Origin: Erwinia endophytica
GTDB lineage: Bacteria > Pseudomonadota > Gammaproteobacteria > Enterobacterales > Enterobacteriaceae
Assembly (NCBI RefSeq): GCF_009295515.1
Contig: NZ_RQVV01000053.1
Coordinates: forward strand, 62,001 to 126,000
Reading direction: 5' to 3'
Length of the DNA stretch: 64,000 nucleotides
Part shown: in pieces, positions 30,502-40,877 of the stretch
Layout: each line of letters starts with the position of its first letter
How positions within the stretch are numbered: the first letter of the stretch is position 1
The notes under the pieces: generated by a model
What the model was told of the DNA's origin: nothing
Seen by the model: the letters and a program-made list of their open reading frames with translations, nothing else
Database searches by the model: none
Position numbers and translations under genes: made by a program

Positions 30502-31464
30502 ATGAGTCAATCAGAACATCGTTCGCTGGGCCGTACTGGCATTAATGTCCCTAAGCTGACCTTCGGCGGCAATGTCTTTGGCTGGACAATCGACCAGAAA
30601 ACCTCTTTCTCTTTGCTGGACGCATTGGTTGAGAACGGGCTGTATTTCATTGATACGGCGGATGTGTACTCGCGTTGGGCGCCGGGAAATCAAGGCGGGG
30701 AATCCGAAACTATCATCGGCAACTGGCTGCAACAAAGCGGCAAGCGCGACAAAATCGTGCTGGCAACCAAAGTGGGTATGGATATGGGGGAGGGGAAAAC
30801 CGGTTTGGCTCCGGCTTATATCCGCCAGTCAGTGGAGGATTCGTTGCGTCGTCTGCAAACTGATTATATTGACCTGTACCAGGCCCACCGCGACGACAGT
30901 GATACGCCGTTACAGGATACGCTGCAGACTTTTGATGCGTTAATCAAAGAAGGAAAAGTACGGGCCATTGGCGCATCTAACTATTCCGCCAGTCGCCTGG
31001 ATGAAGCGCTGAAAGTCAGTAAGGATAATGGGTTGGCCCGTTATGAAACGCTGCAACCGGAATATAATCTCTATGATCGTGAAGGGTACGAGAGTGGGCT
31101 GGAGAAGGTCGCGCAAAACCATGGGCTGGGGGTGATTAACTATTATTCTCTTGCCAGCGGTTTCCTCAGCGGTAAATACCGCAAGCCGGAAGATGCCAGC
31201 AAAAGTCAGCGTGGCGATGGCGTGGTGCAGAAATACCTGAATCCGCGCGGGCTGAACATTTTGGCCGCATTGGATAAAGTCGCTGCAGCGCATAACGCCA
31301 CGCCAACTCAGGTTACGCTGGCCTGGGAAATGGCCCGCCCAGGCATTACCGCGCCGATTGTGAGTGTGACCTCGCTGGCCCAGCTTGACGAGCTGACCAA
31401 AGCCGTCACGCTGCAGCTTAGCGATGCGGATATTCGTGAACTGTCGGAAGCCAGTCGTTACTGA
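30502..31464 (+). CDS. Aldo/keto reductase
   Basis: NAD(P)H-dependent carbonyl reductase of 320 residues with the TIM-barrel tetrad. Asp and Tyr are in FIDTADVYS (near 49-55), Lys in LATKVG, and His in YQAHRDD. The cofactor-binding end holds SVTSLAQLDEL. The ATG at 30502 follows CAGGAG; the GTG six bases upstream is less well placed. Monocistronic between the mdt operon and the tag operon. Physiological substrate unknown; the family reduces a wide range of aldehydes and ketones. Confidence 0.9.
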   Translation: MSQSEHRSLGRTGINVPKLTFGGNVFGWTIDQKTSFSLLDALVENGLYFIDTADVYSRWAPGNQGGESETIIGNWLQQSGKRDKIVLATKVGMDMGEGKTGLAPAYIRQSVEDSLRRLQTDYIDLYQAHRDDSDTPLQDTLQTFDALIKEGKVRAIGASNYSASRLDEALKVSKDNGLARYETLQPEYNLYDREGYESGLEKVAQNHGLGVINYYSLASGFLSGKYRKPEDASKSQRGDGVVQKYLNPRGLNILAALDKVAAAHNATPTQVTLAWEMARPGITAPIVSVTSLAQLDELTKAVTLQLSDADIRELSEASRY

Positions 31465-31523
31465 GATTAATGCCAGCCTGACTGAACGTTGAGCGTCGCT
31501 GCGCCCGGTAAGTTCCCTGATTA

Positions 31524-31548
31524 CGCTCAGAGTGAGATCCTCTGAGCG
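31524..31548. terminator. Hairpin between convergent aldo-keto reductase and tagH genes
   Basis: CGCTCAGAG and CTCTGAGCG form a perfect nine-base stem with a seven-base loop in the 91-base gap between two convergent genes, eight bases beyond the tagH stop. There is no long T tract on either side. Position suggests a shared transcription end. Confidence 0.5.
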
Positions 31549-31555
31549 CGTATTG

Positions 31556-32362
31556 TCAGCTAAACAATCTCGAAAACCAGTTGCGCTTCACGTCCGGTTG
31601 CGAAGGGGGTTCGGGTGATGAAGCCAGCCCTTCACCCAGCCCTTTATCGATCATTTCTCCAATCATTGTCAGTGCGCTGACCGCATCCTGACCTCGGGCT
31701 GAAAACCGCAACCGCTGGCCGTGTTTGACGCCAAGAGAAATAACGCGCATCAAACTTTTGGCATCAACGGCGGTTGAGCCAGCATCAAGATTCTCAACGG
31801 TTATGGTGCTGTCAAACTGTTTAACCCTCTTTACCAACTCAGCAGCTGGTCGGGCGTGCAGTCCATGAGCATTGTGGATCGTAAATATTGCCTGCTCAGC
31901 ATCATCCGATACCACGGTTTCCTCTTCGCTCTGCCTGTGCAGCCCGGTTAAGAGGGTCAGAATGTCGGCTGGGGTCTGCGCATGGTTAATCGCCTCCGGT
32001 ACGCTGTCATCCGCCAGCGCGTGGGTCAGTTGGCGCAGAATATTCAGGTGCTCATTGGAACGGGCGGCGATCCCCACCACGACCCGGGCAATGTTTCCGT
32101 CTCCCCAGTCCACCCCTTGACGAAATACCATCACCTTTACGCCGGTTTGGATGACGGCGTCGCGGGTCTCCGGCGTACCATGCGGAATGGCGATACCGTT
32201 GCCGAGATAGGTGGAAATTTGCGCCTCACGCGCCTGCATACCCGCAAGATAGTCCTGCGTGGTGTATCCCGCCTGGACCAGTTCTCCAGCAACCAGACGG
32301 AGCGCCGCATCTTTATCATGCCAGCAATCTTTCAGGGTAATATCATGCTCACAGAGCTGCAT
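31556..32362 (-). CDS. tagH: PTS EIIA-HPr fusion of a fructose/tagatose-type system
   Basis: A 268-residue phosphocarrier. The N-terminal fructose/mannitol-type EIIA domain has the phospho-His in GNGIAIPHGTP (His61). The C-terminal HPr domain has NAHGLHARPAAEL with His169 and the regulatory-Ser region DAKSLM (Ser203). FruB of the E. coli fructose system is longer (about 376 residues) because of a central M domain missing here. The architecture fits the TagH (IIA-HPr) protein described for D-tagatose uptake in Klebsiella. It starts inside the end of the EIIBC gene (14-base overlap). Substrate is an inference from the neighbouring gatY and kinase genes. Confidence 0.72.
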   Translation of the reverse strand: MQLCEHDITLKDCWHDKDAALRLVAGELVQAGYTTQDYLAGMQAREAQISTYLGNGIAIPHGTPETRDAVIQTGVKVMVFRQGVDWGDGNIARVVVGIAARSNEHLNILRQLTHALADDSVPEAINHAQTPADILTLLTGLHRQSEEETVVSDDAEQAIFTIHNAHGLHARPAAELVKRVKQFDSTITVENLDAGSTAVDAKSLMRVISLGVKHGQRLRFSARGQDAVSALTMIGEMIDKGLGEGLASSPEPPSQPDVKRNWFSRLFS

Positions 32363-33797
32363 TCTGACCTCCCTGAGCGATGTTAACCTTGTCTGCCTCT
32401 GCCTCTGCCTCTGCAGTGGCCAGTTGCTGGCGCTTTTGCCAAAGTCGCCAGCAGCCCAGCATCAACGCGCCGCAAACTGAACCGGCAAGTATACACAGCA
32501 CCCATGCCAACGGTTTGCTGACCAGCGGCAGGATCAGAAATCCGCCGTGCGGGGCGGGAACCTGAATCTGCAGGAGATAGCTGAACACCGCCGAAACCGA
32601 CGAGGCAATCATCATCATTGGAATCACGCGCAGAGGATCTTTGGCGGCAAATGGGATGGCTCCTTCAGTGATATGGGTACAGCCCAGAATATAGTTCACC
32701 ATTCCGGCGGTGCGTTCCTCTTCATTGAAGCCTTTGGGGAAGAAAGTGGTGGCCAGCGCGATAACCAGCGGTGGCGTGATACAGGCGGCAGACACCCCAG
32801 CCATAAAGAAATAGTTGCCCTGACCGAGCAGCAGTGTGCCCGTGACGTAGGCGGCTTTGTTAACCGGACCGCCGAAATCGAAGGAGCACATTGCCCCGAC
32901 CACGATCCCCAGCAGGATTGGGTTCGCTTCCTGCAACGAAACGAGCCAATTCATCATTCCGTTGTTGATGGCGGCGACTGGCTGGCCAAGGAGTGCCATC
33001 AGTATGCCGATGGCCAGAACACCAATCAGCGGCATGATGAATATCGACTTCAGCCCTTCGTACTGGCGCGGTAATCCTGCCAGTCGCTGTTTTACCCACA
33101 GCATCAGATACCCGGCGGCAAAACCGGCAATGATGCCGCCCAGGAACCCTGCGCCGGTGGCGTTCGCCATCAGCCCACCCACAAACCCAGCCACCATGCC
33201 GGATCTTCCCGCAACCGACCAGGCAATATATGCCGTGAACACCGGGACCATAATTGAAAACGCTTGTTGACCAATGTTCATCAACATCGCCGCGATGGCA
33301 TTATATTCTGCCGATTGCGGATCAGCGGAATAGATACCCCACAGGAAAGAAAGGGCAATTAATACCCCTCCGGCGACAACAAACGGTAGCATATTGGAAA
33401 CGCCGCTCATCAGGTGCTTATAGAGTTGTCGTCCGACAGATTCCGTTGATGCCTTCGTCATTGTGAGGTCTTTTTCACCTTTACGTATCGGTGCTTCTCC
33501 GTTGAGAACTTTATTGATCAATTCAGCAGAATGGTGCAAAGCGTCTTTTACCGGGACTTCCAACACAGGCAGGCCATTGAATCTACTGGTATTGACATCT
33601 TTATCCGCCGCAATAATCACGCCGGAAATATCCTGCAAATCTGCAGGAGTAATGGCGTTTTCCACCCCCGCCGCGCCATTGGTTTCCACCTTAATTTCTA
33701 CGCCGATTTTTTTTGCTGCGTGTTTTAGCGCCTCTTCCGCCATATAAGTGTGGGCAATGCCGGTAGGGCACCCGGTTACCGCTATTATCTTTTTCAT
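32349..33797 (-). CDS. tagT: PTS fructose-family EIIBC permease, probable tagatose transporter
   Basis: A 482-residue inner-membrane permease. The N-terminal EIIB domain begins MKKIIAVTGCPTGIAHTYMA with phospho-Cys10. The EIIC domain from about residue 115 has eight to ten membrane segments, with SFDFGGPVNKAAY and THITEGAIPFAAKDP as fructose-family substrate-site motifs. The start at 33797 follows AAGGG and removes a 34-codon upstream stretch. Fructose-family permeases phosphorylate position 1 of the incoming sugar, so the product would be a ketohexose 1-phosphate. Sits between tagK and tagH. Fructose itself is the alternative substrate; the aldolase context favours tagatose. Confidence 0.75.
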   Translation of the reverse strand: MKKIIAVTGCPTGIAHTYMAEEALKHAAKKIGVEIKVETNGAAGVENAITPADLQDISGVIIAADKDVNTSRFNGLPVLEVPVKDALHHSAELINKVLNGEAPIRKGEKDLTMTKASTESVGRQLYKHLMSGVSNMLPFVVAGGVLIALSFLWGIYSADPQSAEYNAIAAMLMNIGQQAFSIMVPVFTAYIAWSVAGRSGMVAGFVGGLMANATGAGFLGGIIAGFAAGYLMLWVKQRLAGLPRQYEGLKSIFIMPLIGVLAIGILMALLGQPVAAINNGMMNWLVSLQEANPILLGIVVGAMCSFDFGGPVNKAAYVTGTLLLGQGNYFFMAGVSAACITPPLVIALATTFFPKGFNEEERTAGMVNYILGCTHITEGAIPFAAKDPLRVIPMMMIASSVSAVFSYLLQIQVPAPHGGFLILPLVSKPLAWVLCILAGSVCGALMLGCWRLWQKRQQLATAEAEAEADKVNIAQGGQNAAL

Positions 33798-33819
33798 ATG
33801 CAGACCCTTTAGTTTGTTC

Positions 33820-34734
33820 TTACCGTTTTTCTGTTTGAACCTGCAACAACAGGTCCGGAATGTTGGCGAGTCTTCCCAGTCCCGCCGAGCTTGCCACATC
33901 AGCGCCAGTCGCGCTGGCCAGTTTCATGGCCTGTTCCACACTACCGCCCGACAACCAGACACTGAGGAAAGCGCCCAGCGCCGCGTCACCCGCGCAGGCC
34001 GAGCTGACCAGTTCAATTTTCGGGGCCGTGCAGAACCAGTCGTTTTGGCCATCGGAAAAATACATTCCGTCGGCGCCAAGCGTCAGCAGGATGTTCTGTG
34101 CCCCAAGGGCATGCATTGCCTGCATCGCTGTTTTCGCCTGATGGTGATTGGTAACCGGCAGGCCAAATATGGCAGCGACCTCATCGTTATTGGGTTTGAT
34201 CAGCAGCGGCTTGAATGTCAGCATGTCTTTGAGCGAGGGGTCGCTGATATCCAGGATCACGGGGATGTTTTGCGCCTGGCACAGCGTCAGAATTTCCGCA
34301 TAAAAACGACTTTCAATGCCGGGTGGCAGGCTGCCGCTGATGACCAGGCAATCCGCGTCTGTTAATCGCTCTAGTTGATCGATGACCTGTTGCTTGCAAT
34401 CGTCATCAATAAACGTGCCCGGATTAAGTAGCTTGAACTCATTCTCACCATCATTAATAAACACGTTGATACGGGTGGGGGCGTTAACCCAGGCTGGAGT
34501 GACAGCCAGTTTTTTCTTTTTCAATTCCTGAACAATGTAATGCCCGGTAAAACCACCAAAGATGCCCAGCACATGGGCGGGTTTGGCAAAGTGTTGCAGC
34601 ACCAGTGCGACATTCACGCCTTTGCCGTTCGGGCAGTACTCCGTGCGGTGAGCACGGTTCACCACCTGCGGATGGAGGGGGGCGCTGAAAATATTCATAT
34701 CGATGGCGGTGTTGAGGGTAAGGGTATAAATCAC
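33820..34734 (-). CDS. tagK: 1-phosphofructokinase/tagatose-phosphate kinase, PfkB family
   Basis: A 304-residue sugar-phosphate kinase. The GTG start read from 34734 is preferred because AAGGAG lies seven bases upstream and the family N-terminus IYTLTLNTAIDMN follows directly; the earlier ATG at 34761 lies inside gatY. Features: YCPNGKGVNVALVL (substrate lid region), LLIKPNNDEVA, and the catalytic loop CAGDAALGAF, where the usual Gly-Ala-Gly-Asp is Cys-Ala-Gly-Asp but the catalytic Asp is kept. Expected to turn the 1-phosphate made by the PTS into a 1,6-bisphosphate for the adjacent aldolase. FruK-type fructose 1-phosphate kinase is the alternative. Confidence 0.75.
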   Translation of the reverse strand: MIYTLTLNTAIDMNIFSAPLHPQVVNRAHRTEYCPNGKGVNVALVLQHFAKPAHVLGIFGGFTGHYIVQELKKKKLAVTPAWVNAPTRINVFINDGENEFKLLNPGTFIDDDCKQQVIDQLERLTDADCLVISGSLPPGIESRFYAEILTLCQAQNIPVILDISDPSLKDMLTFKPLLIKPNNDEVAAIFGLPVTNHHQAKTAMQAMHALGAQNILLTLGADGMYFSDGQNDWFCTAPKIELVSSACAGDAALGAFLSVWLSGGSVEQAMKLASATGADVASSAGLGRLANIPDLLLQVQTEKR

Positions 34735-34744
34735 AGTCGTCTCC

Positions 34745-35936
<1,192 letters not shown>

Positions 35937-36770
35937 GTGTCAAAACCCTCTACCAGCCTGCTGAAAAGACGTCTGGATATTGCTGAGATTGTGCGTAAAA
36001 ACGGTGAAATTAAAGTGGATGATTTGGCCGACATGCTGGACGTTTCCGGGGTGACCATTCGCAGCGATCTGAACTATCTGGAGCAGCAGGGATATCTGAA
36101 ACGTAGTTTCGGTGGCGCTATTTACACTGCTCAGCCAGCCGGACTGGGCATCGGCCAGGACGTCCAGCCTGTGTCCCAGGTGACTAGCGCTATCGAGTCA
36201 GAGCTGGCAAAACAGCTTGCCCGGCAGCTTGGCGATGAAGAGATAGTGTTTCTGGGGGCAGGCAGCATCATGCGCAAGGCGATCCCTTTTCTCGGTGAGT
36301 ATCGCGGACTCAGCCTCGTCGTCAACGATCTGGCCCATGTGCCTCCGGCCCGTGACTATGTGGATGGCCAGGTGGTGGTGCTGGGGGGCGTACTGGAACA
36401 GGGAGAGCAGAGGCTAACAGGCGAGCTGGCGGTGCAGTCGCTGCGGCAATATCGTCCTTCCCACTGTGTGCTGATGGTGGACCATATCAGCGAAGACGGC
36501 ACACTGAATGTGACCAGTGAACCATCGGCTTTGTTACTTAGTGAAGCGGTGCGGTTGTGCAGGTACTGCGTGGCAATAGTTGCCAGACGTCCGGTATATA
36601 GCGAAAGTCGCCATCCGGTGGGGAAACTGAAAAATATGTCTGCGGTGATAACGCCGCAAATGGTCGCCGCTGAATATCACAGCCGTTTTACTGATGCGGG
36701 TTTATCAAATAGTTACACCAATAACGAATGTTTGACCTGGATTAACCCGGGACGGCATCCGGCAAGGTGA
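35937..36770 (+). CDS. DeoR-family transcriptional regulator of sugar catabolism
   Basis: A 277-residue regulator. The DeoR helix-turn-helix reads RRLDIAEIVRKNGEIKVDDL (residues about 10-29) and then SGVTIRSDLNYLEQQGYLKR. The C-terminal sugar-phosphate sensor (ISOCOT-like) has FLGAGSIMRKAIPFL in place of the usual D-x-G-T/S loop, and LVVNDLAHV. GTG at 35937 is chosen because AGG lies seven bases upstream and the protein then starts right before the HTH. Divergent from gatY-tagKTH and ten bases upstream of a PfkB kinase gene, so it should control both. Its ligand is probably a sugar phosphate of the pathway. Confidence 0.82.
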   Translation: MSKPSTSLLKRRLDIAEIVRKNGEIKVDDLADMLDVSGVTIRSDLNYLEQQGYLKRSFGGAIYTAQPAGLGIGQDVQPVSQVTSAIESELAKQLARQLGDEEIVFLGAGSIMRKAIPFLGEYRGLSLVVNDLAHVPPARDYVDGQVVVLGGVLEQGEQRLTGELAVQSLRQYRPSHCVLMVDHISEDGTLNVTSEPSALLLSEAVRLCRYCVAIVARRPVYSESRHPVGKLKNMSAVITPQMVAAEYHSRFTDAGLSNSYTNNECLTWINPGRHPAR

Positions 36771-36780
36771 AGGAAAATGT

Positions 36781-37772
36781 ATGAGTGTGACCATCTGTGC
36801 CATTGGCGAGTTGCTTGTCGAGTTTCTGGCAAAAAAGGAAAACCAGGGATTTTCAACGCCCGGTGAATTTTGGGGACCTTATCCCAGCGGCGCCCCGGCT
36901 ATCTTTGCCGATCAGGTGGCCAGACTGGGGTTTAACTCGATGCTCTTCAGCTGTGTTGGCAACGATGCCTTTGGAGAAATGAATATTACCCGTCTGGCAC
37001 GTGATGGCGTGAACATCAGCGGTATTTCCGTTCTGCAAAAAGCGATAACCGGTAGTGCGTTTGTCAGCTATCGCAGTCAGCAGCAGCGTGACTTTATCTT
37101 CAATATACACAACAGTGCCTGCGGCTTACTGAGTCGCGAGCATCTCAATGAGGATCTGCTGCGTCAGTGCAGCCATCTGCATATTATGGGGTCGTCGCTG
37201 TTCTCGTTTCGGCTGATCGATGCTACGCGAAAAGCTATCAGCATCATTAAAAGCCACGGTGGTACGGTGTCATTCGATCCCAACATTCGCAAGGAAATGC
37301 TAAATATTCCGGAAATGTCCCAGGCTTTTGAATACATACTGGATTACACCGATATTTTTCTGCCAAGCGACGGCGAGCTGGATTATTTTGGGCTAAGCCA
37401 GTCGCGGATGAGCAGCAGATTGTTGCGAGCCTGCTGGCGAGGGGGATCCACCATATAGTCATTAAGCGTGGCCAGCGCGGTGCCAGCTATTACAGCCAGA
37501 CAGCAGAGTGCCATATACCAGGATATTCGGTACGGGTGGTGGATCCCACCGGTGCCGGGGACTGTTTCGGCGCGACTTTTGTCAGTCTGCTACTGGCTGG
37601 GAAAAGTGAGTCGGATGCGCTGGCCCACGCGAATGCCAGCGGGTCGCTGGCGATTTCGGCACGGGGTCCGATGGAGGGAACGTCCACGCTGGCGGAAATT
37701 AGAGCTTTTATGGCAGCGGCAAACCGCACAGCACATACCGACTGTTCGGGAAGTACGGCTGATGGTGCTTAG
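36781..37772 (+). pseudogene. PfkB-family sugar kinase, interrupted by a one-base frameshift
   Basis: Translation from ATG 36781 (after AAGGA) gives a normal ribokinase/PfkB N-terminal part: CAIGELLVEFLA, the sugar-binding PSGAPAIFADQVARLG and VSFDPNIRKEM. Near codon 209 the frame then derails and stops at 37456-37458. From 37407 the next frame continues exactly where the family should go: DEQQIVASLLARGIHHIVIK, then the catalytic DPTGAGDCFGATF and a proper C-terminus ending at 37772. One missing base around 37402-37407 (GTCGCGG where GTCGGCGG would restore the frame) explains it; the repaired protein would be about 330 residues. As it stands the catalytic Asp is lost. It may be a real pseudogene or a sequencing error. 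Confidence 0.85.
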
Positions 37773-39121
37773 CGGAATATTACCTGTGCCCAGCGGGCCA
37801 GACCGGCGGTGACGGAACCAAAGTCATCGCCGCTGGTGAGCGGAATATTCGGTAATTGCTGTTGTAACGCTTGACGCAGGAGCGGCGAGCGAGCGCTGCC
37901 GCCGGTCAGATAGATAACCTCCGGTTGCGTTCCACTCGTCTCCAACGCCAGTTTGACCTGCTGTTGGATCTTTTCCAGCGGCTGCATAATTGCGGCTTGC
38001 AATGAATCGACGGTGATTGTTGTTCCCAGCGATGGCTCAATAAAATGCAGGTCAGCAATGGTTTGTGGTTGCTCTGAGAGGGCGATTTTGCTCTCTTCCG
38101 CCGCACGAACCAGGCGGTAGCTCAGGCGTTGCTGCCAGACTTTCAGCAGGCGTTTCACTTTTGTTGTTTCCTGTCCATCGCGGATCAGATCCTGAATCAG
38201 TTTACGGCTGGTCGTTGAGTAGAAGTCACTCTGCGCCGGAACATCGTTGATCGCTACCGCGTTCCACCATGGCAGCGAGGGCAGGGCGGTGCCTTTCTCC
38301 GTTGAGCCGCCCAAGCCCAACAGCGGCATCAGTTGTTTAAAGGCCAGCATGATATCCAGATCGTTGCCGCCAACGCGGCAGCCGCTGTGACCCAGCAGAC
38401 TGCCGTTACGGTCAGGTTTATCATGCCATTGCGGGCCCATCAGCAACATTGAGCAATCGGTGGTTCCCCCGCCGATATCCACCACCAATACGCGAGTTTC
38501 CGCCTGTAGCGTCGCTTCAAAGTCCAGCCCGGCGGCGACGGGTTCGAACTGGAATTCCACCGTTTTAAATCCGGCACGTTTGGCGGCTCGGTCCAGAATA
38601 CCCACAGCCTGACGGTTGGCTTCATCGCCGCCCAATCCCTGGAAGTTGACTGGCCGGCCAATCACAGCCTGCGTGATACTGTCATGCGATTGCTGTTCGG
38701 CGGTCTGGCGGATATGCAGCATCATGGCGCAAACCAGATCTTCAAAGAAAGCGACCTGTTGTGGTTTCAGCCCGTTAGCGCCGAGGAAGGATTTCGGCGA
38801 TTTGACGAACCAGACCTCTTCCGGGTCAGCTATATACTGGGCCAGTGAAGTCAGACCGAATTGCACACTGGCTGGCGTGACAACAATATCTTCTTCGCGG
38901 TTAAGGGTGATGGCCCGGCGCAGGAGAGCCTGCGTATCCGCATCGGGTGTGGGGACCTGATGGTGACGGAACAGCCATTCGCTGACGGCGTCGCGCGTTG
39001 GGGCACACAACATTGAGGGCAATAGTCTGGAACCGTTTTCCAATGGCAGCAGCGTTGGTACGCCTTCACGCATTATGGCTACCGAGCAGTTTGCCGTGCC
39101 GTAATCAAAGCCGATGAACAT
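37769..39121 (-). CDS. yegD: Hsp70-like protein YegD
   Basis: A 450-residue actin/Hsp70-ATPase-fold protein without the Hsp70 peptide-binding domain. Phosphate 1: FIGFDYGTANCSVAIM at the N-terminus. Phosphate 2: VLVVDIGGGTTDCSMLLMG. Adenosine motif: VIYLTGGSARSPLLRQAL. This is the YegD arrangement and length. Its role in the cell is not established; chaperone activity is presumed from the fold. The start follows GGGGGA. Its 3' end overlaps the end of the broken PfkB gene by four bases, convergently. In E. coli yegD also lies between the mdt and udk genes. Confidence 0.9.
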   Translation of the reverse strand: MFIGFDYGTANCSVAIMREGVPTLLPLENGSRLLPSMLCAPTRDAVSEWLFRHHQVPTPDADTQALLRRAITLNREEDIVVTPASVQFGLTSLAQYIADPEEVWFVKSPKSFLGANGLKPQQVAFFEDLVCAMMLHIRQTAEQQSHDSITQAVIGRPVNFQGLGGDEANRQAVGILDRAAKRAGFKTVEFQFEPVAAGLDFEATLQAETRVLVVDIGGGTTDCSMLLMGPQWHDKPDRNGSLLGHSGCRVGGNDLDIMLAFKQLMPLLGLGGSTEKGTALPSLPWWNAVAINDVPAQSDFYSTTSRKLIQDLIRDGQETTKVKRLLKVWQQRLSYRLVRAAEESKIALSEQPQTIADLHFIEPSLGTTITVDSLQAAIMQPLEKIQQQVKLALETSGTQPEVIYLTGGSARSPLLRQALQQQLPNIPLTSGDDFGSVTAGLARWAQVIFR

Positions 39122-39308
39122 ATTTCCCCCAGCGAACGATGAAAAAAGGCGCTGACTTTAGCTCAACTGGGGTAAGAGAGCAATAATTCGCGGCAACGGG
39201 GCCAGGGGATAGCACAACCTGATATAGCCCACCTGGCATATTGGCAGTAAATTAATTGCCCCAGGGTTGGCTGCTTACCGGCTCTCTTCAGCAGGCGAAA
39301 CCGGGGGA
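39122..39308. other. Intergenic region between the PAP2 gene and yegD
   Basis: About 187 bases on the minus-strand path from the PAP2 gene to yegD. No strong hairpin or repeat was seen; it should contain the yegD promoter. Confidence 0.4.
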
Positions 39309-39938
39309 TCACTGGCTCACTTTCAGTAATTCAGCGCGTGTCCAGGCGTGATCGATTCCGGCAATTTGCACGGATAACCGCTGTAAAAACTGTTGTGTGG
39401 TGGCGGTACGTCCGTCACTTATCAGCAGCAGCGGCAGCAACAGTACAATGCATAATTGCCCAATGGAGAAGCCTTTTAGCTCGGCGCGACGTTGACTGAC
39501 CAGGAAAGCCGTACTCAGCGTGAATCCGAGAAACAGCCCGCTGATCACTTCGCTTTCAGAGTGATAATTGAGGATCAGCCGTGACATGCCGACCATCAGT
39601 GGGATCAGATAGCCGAAACCCACAGAAAAAGCCCGCCAGAAACCGGAGAGACGGCCACTGAGCAGCCATAACATCACCGGCCAGAGGGTGGCAGACATCG
39701 CGCTGTGTCCACTGATGCCAGTAAAGTTAAAGCGGGAACTGCCAATACCAAAGCCAAGAAAGGCTATTTTAGACAAGCTGACGATCACGCCTGCGGCGCA
39801 GAATGCCAACATCCAATACCAGACAGCACGGCGGTCACTGTTTTTCCAGGTGATCAGGATAGCCATAATCACCGCCGTGGGGATAAGGAGCATGCTGTCG
39901 CCAAAGTAGGTCAAAATATGCAAAATATGCCAGGACAC
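39309..39938 (-). CDS. PAP2-family membrane phosphatase
   Basis: A 209-residue inner-membrane protein with about six helices. It contains the type 2 phosphatidic acid phosphatase motifs: SGHSAMSA (motif 2, near residues 75-82) and SRLILNYHSESEVISGL (motif 3, near 119-135), which supply the two catalytic histidines and an arginine. Motif 1 (usually KxxxxxxRP) is less clear. Such enzymes act on lipid phosphates (undecaprenyl pyrophosphate, phosphatidylglycerol phosphate and others) at the periplasmic face; the substrate here is not readable. Divergent from udk. In E. coli the udk-yegD interval carries other genes (yegE, alkA). Confidence 0.85.
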   Translation of the reverse strand: MSWHILHILTYFGDSMLLIPTAVIMAILITWKNSDRRAVWYWMLAFCAAGVIVSLSKIAFLGFGIGSSRFNFTGISGHSAMSATLWPVMLWLLSGRLSGFWRAFSVGFGYLIPLMVGMSRLILNYHSESEVISGLFLGFTLSTAFLVSQRRAELKGFSIGQLCIVLLLPLLLISDGRTATTQQFLQRLSVQIAGIDHAWTRAELLKVSQ

Positions 39939-40135
39939 CTTTATTCCTTATAACTCACTATGTGGACTTGGCCTGATTAACATCAGTTTAACCTTCATTC
40001 ATCCGGTCGTATAACGGTAAAGTCTGAAAAGCTTTCCGTTGCATTTCACTGGCATCAACCCCGCGAAATCCTTATAATTATGCCCGAATCATCCTCTCCA
40101 TTGTCTCAGACAATCCGTAACCAGGTCTTTAATTT

Positions 40136-40777
40136 ATGACTGATAAGTCACATCAGTGCGTCATCGTAGGTATTGCGGGCGCCTCCGCCTCGGGAAAAAG
40201 TCTTATCGCCAGTACTCTGTATCGTGAAGTGCGCGAACGGGTGGGCGACGAAAATATTGGTGTTATCCCCGAGGATGCGTATTACAAAGATCAAAGTCAC
40301 CTGACTATGGATGAACGGGTTAAAACGAACTACGACCACCCCAGCGCGATGGACCATAATTTACTGTTGCAACATCTGCAGATGTTAAAGGCAGGGCTGG
40401 CGATAGATTTGCCGGTGTACAGTTATGTGGAACATACCCGCACGGCGCAAACCGTCCGCCTGAAACCGAAGAAAGTGATTATCCTGGAAGGGATCCTGCT
40501 GCTGACCGATGCGAGTTTGCGTCAGGAAATGAATTTTTCGATTTTTGTCGACACCCCGCTGGATATTTGCCTGATGCGCCGGATGAAGCGTGATGTGAAT
40601 GAACGAGGCCGTTCGATGGATTCGGTGATGGCTCAGTATCAGAAGACGGTCCGCCCGATGTTCTTACAGTTTATTGAACCTTCCAAACAATATGCCGACA
40701 TCATTGTGCCGCGCGGGGGTAAAAATCGTATCGCGATTGATATTCTGAAGGCGAAAATCAATCAATTTTTCGAATAG
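40136..40777 (+). CDS. udk: Uridine kinase
   Basis: Phosphorylates uridine and cytidine with GTP or ATP in pyrimidine salvage. The 213-residue protein has Walker [16 protein letters not shown] near residues 13-27. It also has [10 protein letters not shown], the substrate-binding [13 protein letters not shown], and IILEGILLL (Walker B). Length and sequence match enterobacterial Udk. It precedes dcd by about 100 bases, as in E. coli. Confidence 0.96.
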   Translation: MTDKSHQCVIVGIAGASASGKSLIASTLYREVRERVGDENIGVIPEDAYYKDQSHLTMDERVKTNYDHPSAMDHNLLLQHLQMLKAGLAIDLPVYSYVEHTRTAQTVRLKPKKVIILEGILLLTDASLRQEMNFSIFVDTPLDICLMRRMKRDVNERGRSMDSVMAQYQKTVRPMFLQFIEPSKQYADIIVPRGGKNRIAIDILKAKINQFFE

Positions 40778-40877
40778 TTTTATGTTAGCCGATAGTCTCT
40801 GCGCAGGACGTGCAGGGCACCAGGACCTGACCTCAGGCCCCGACAGCTCACTTTGATTTATTATGGAGTATCCACCG

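Noticed and set aside
36781-37458. Treating the PfkB kinase as an intact 225-residue protein
   Set aside because: The last residues after the frameshift do not resemble the family, and the true C-terminal half is found in the next frame.
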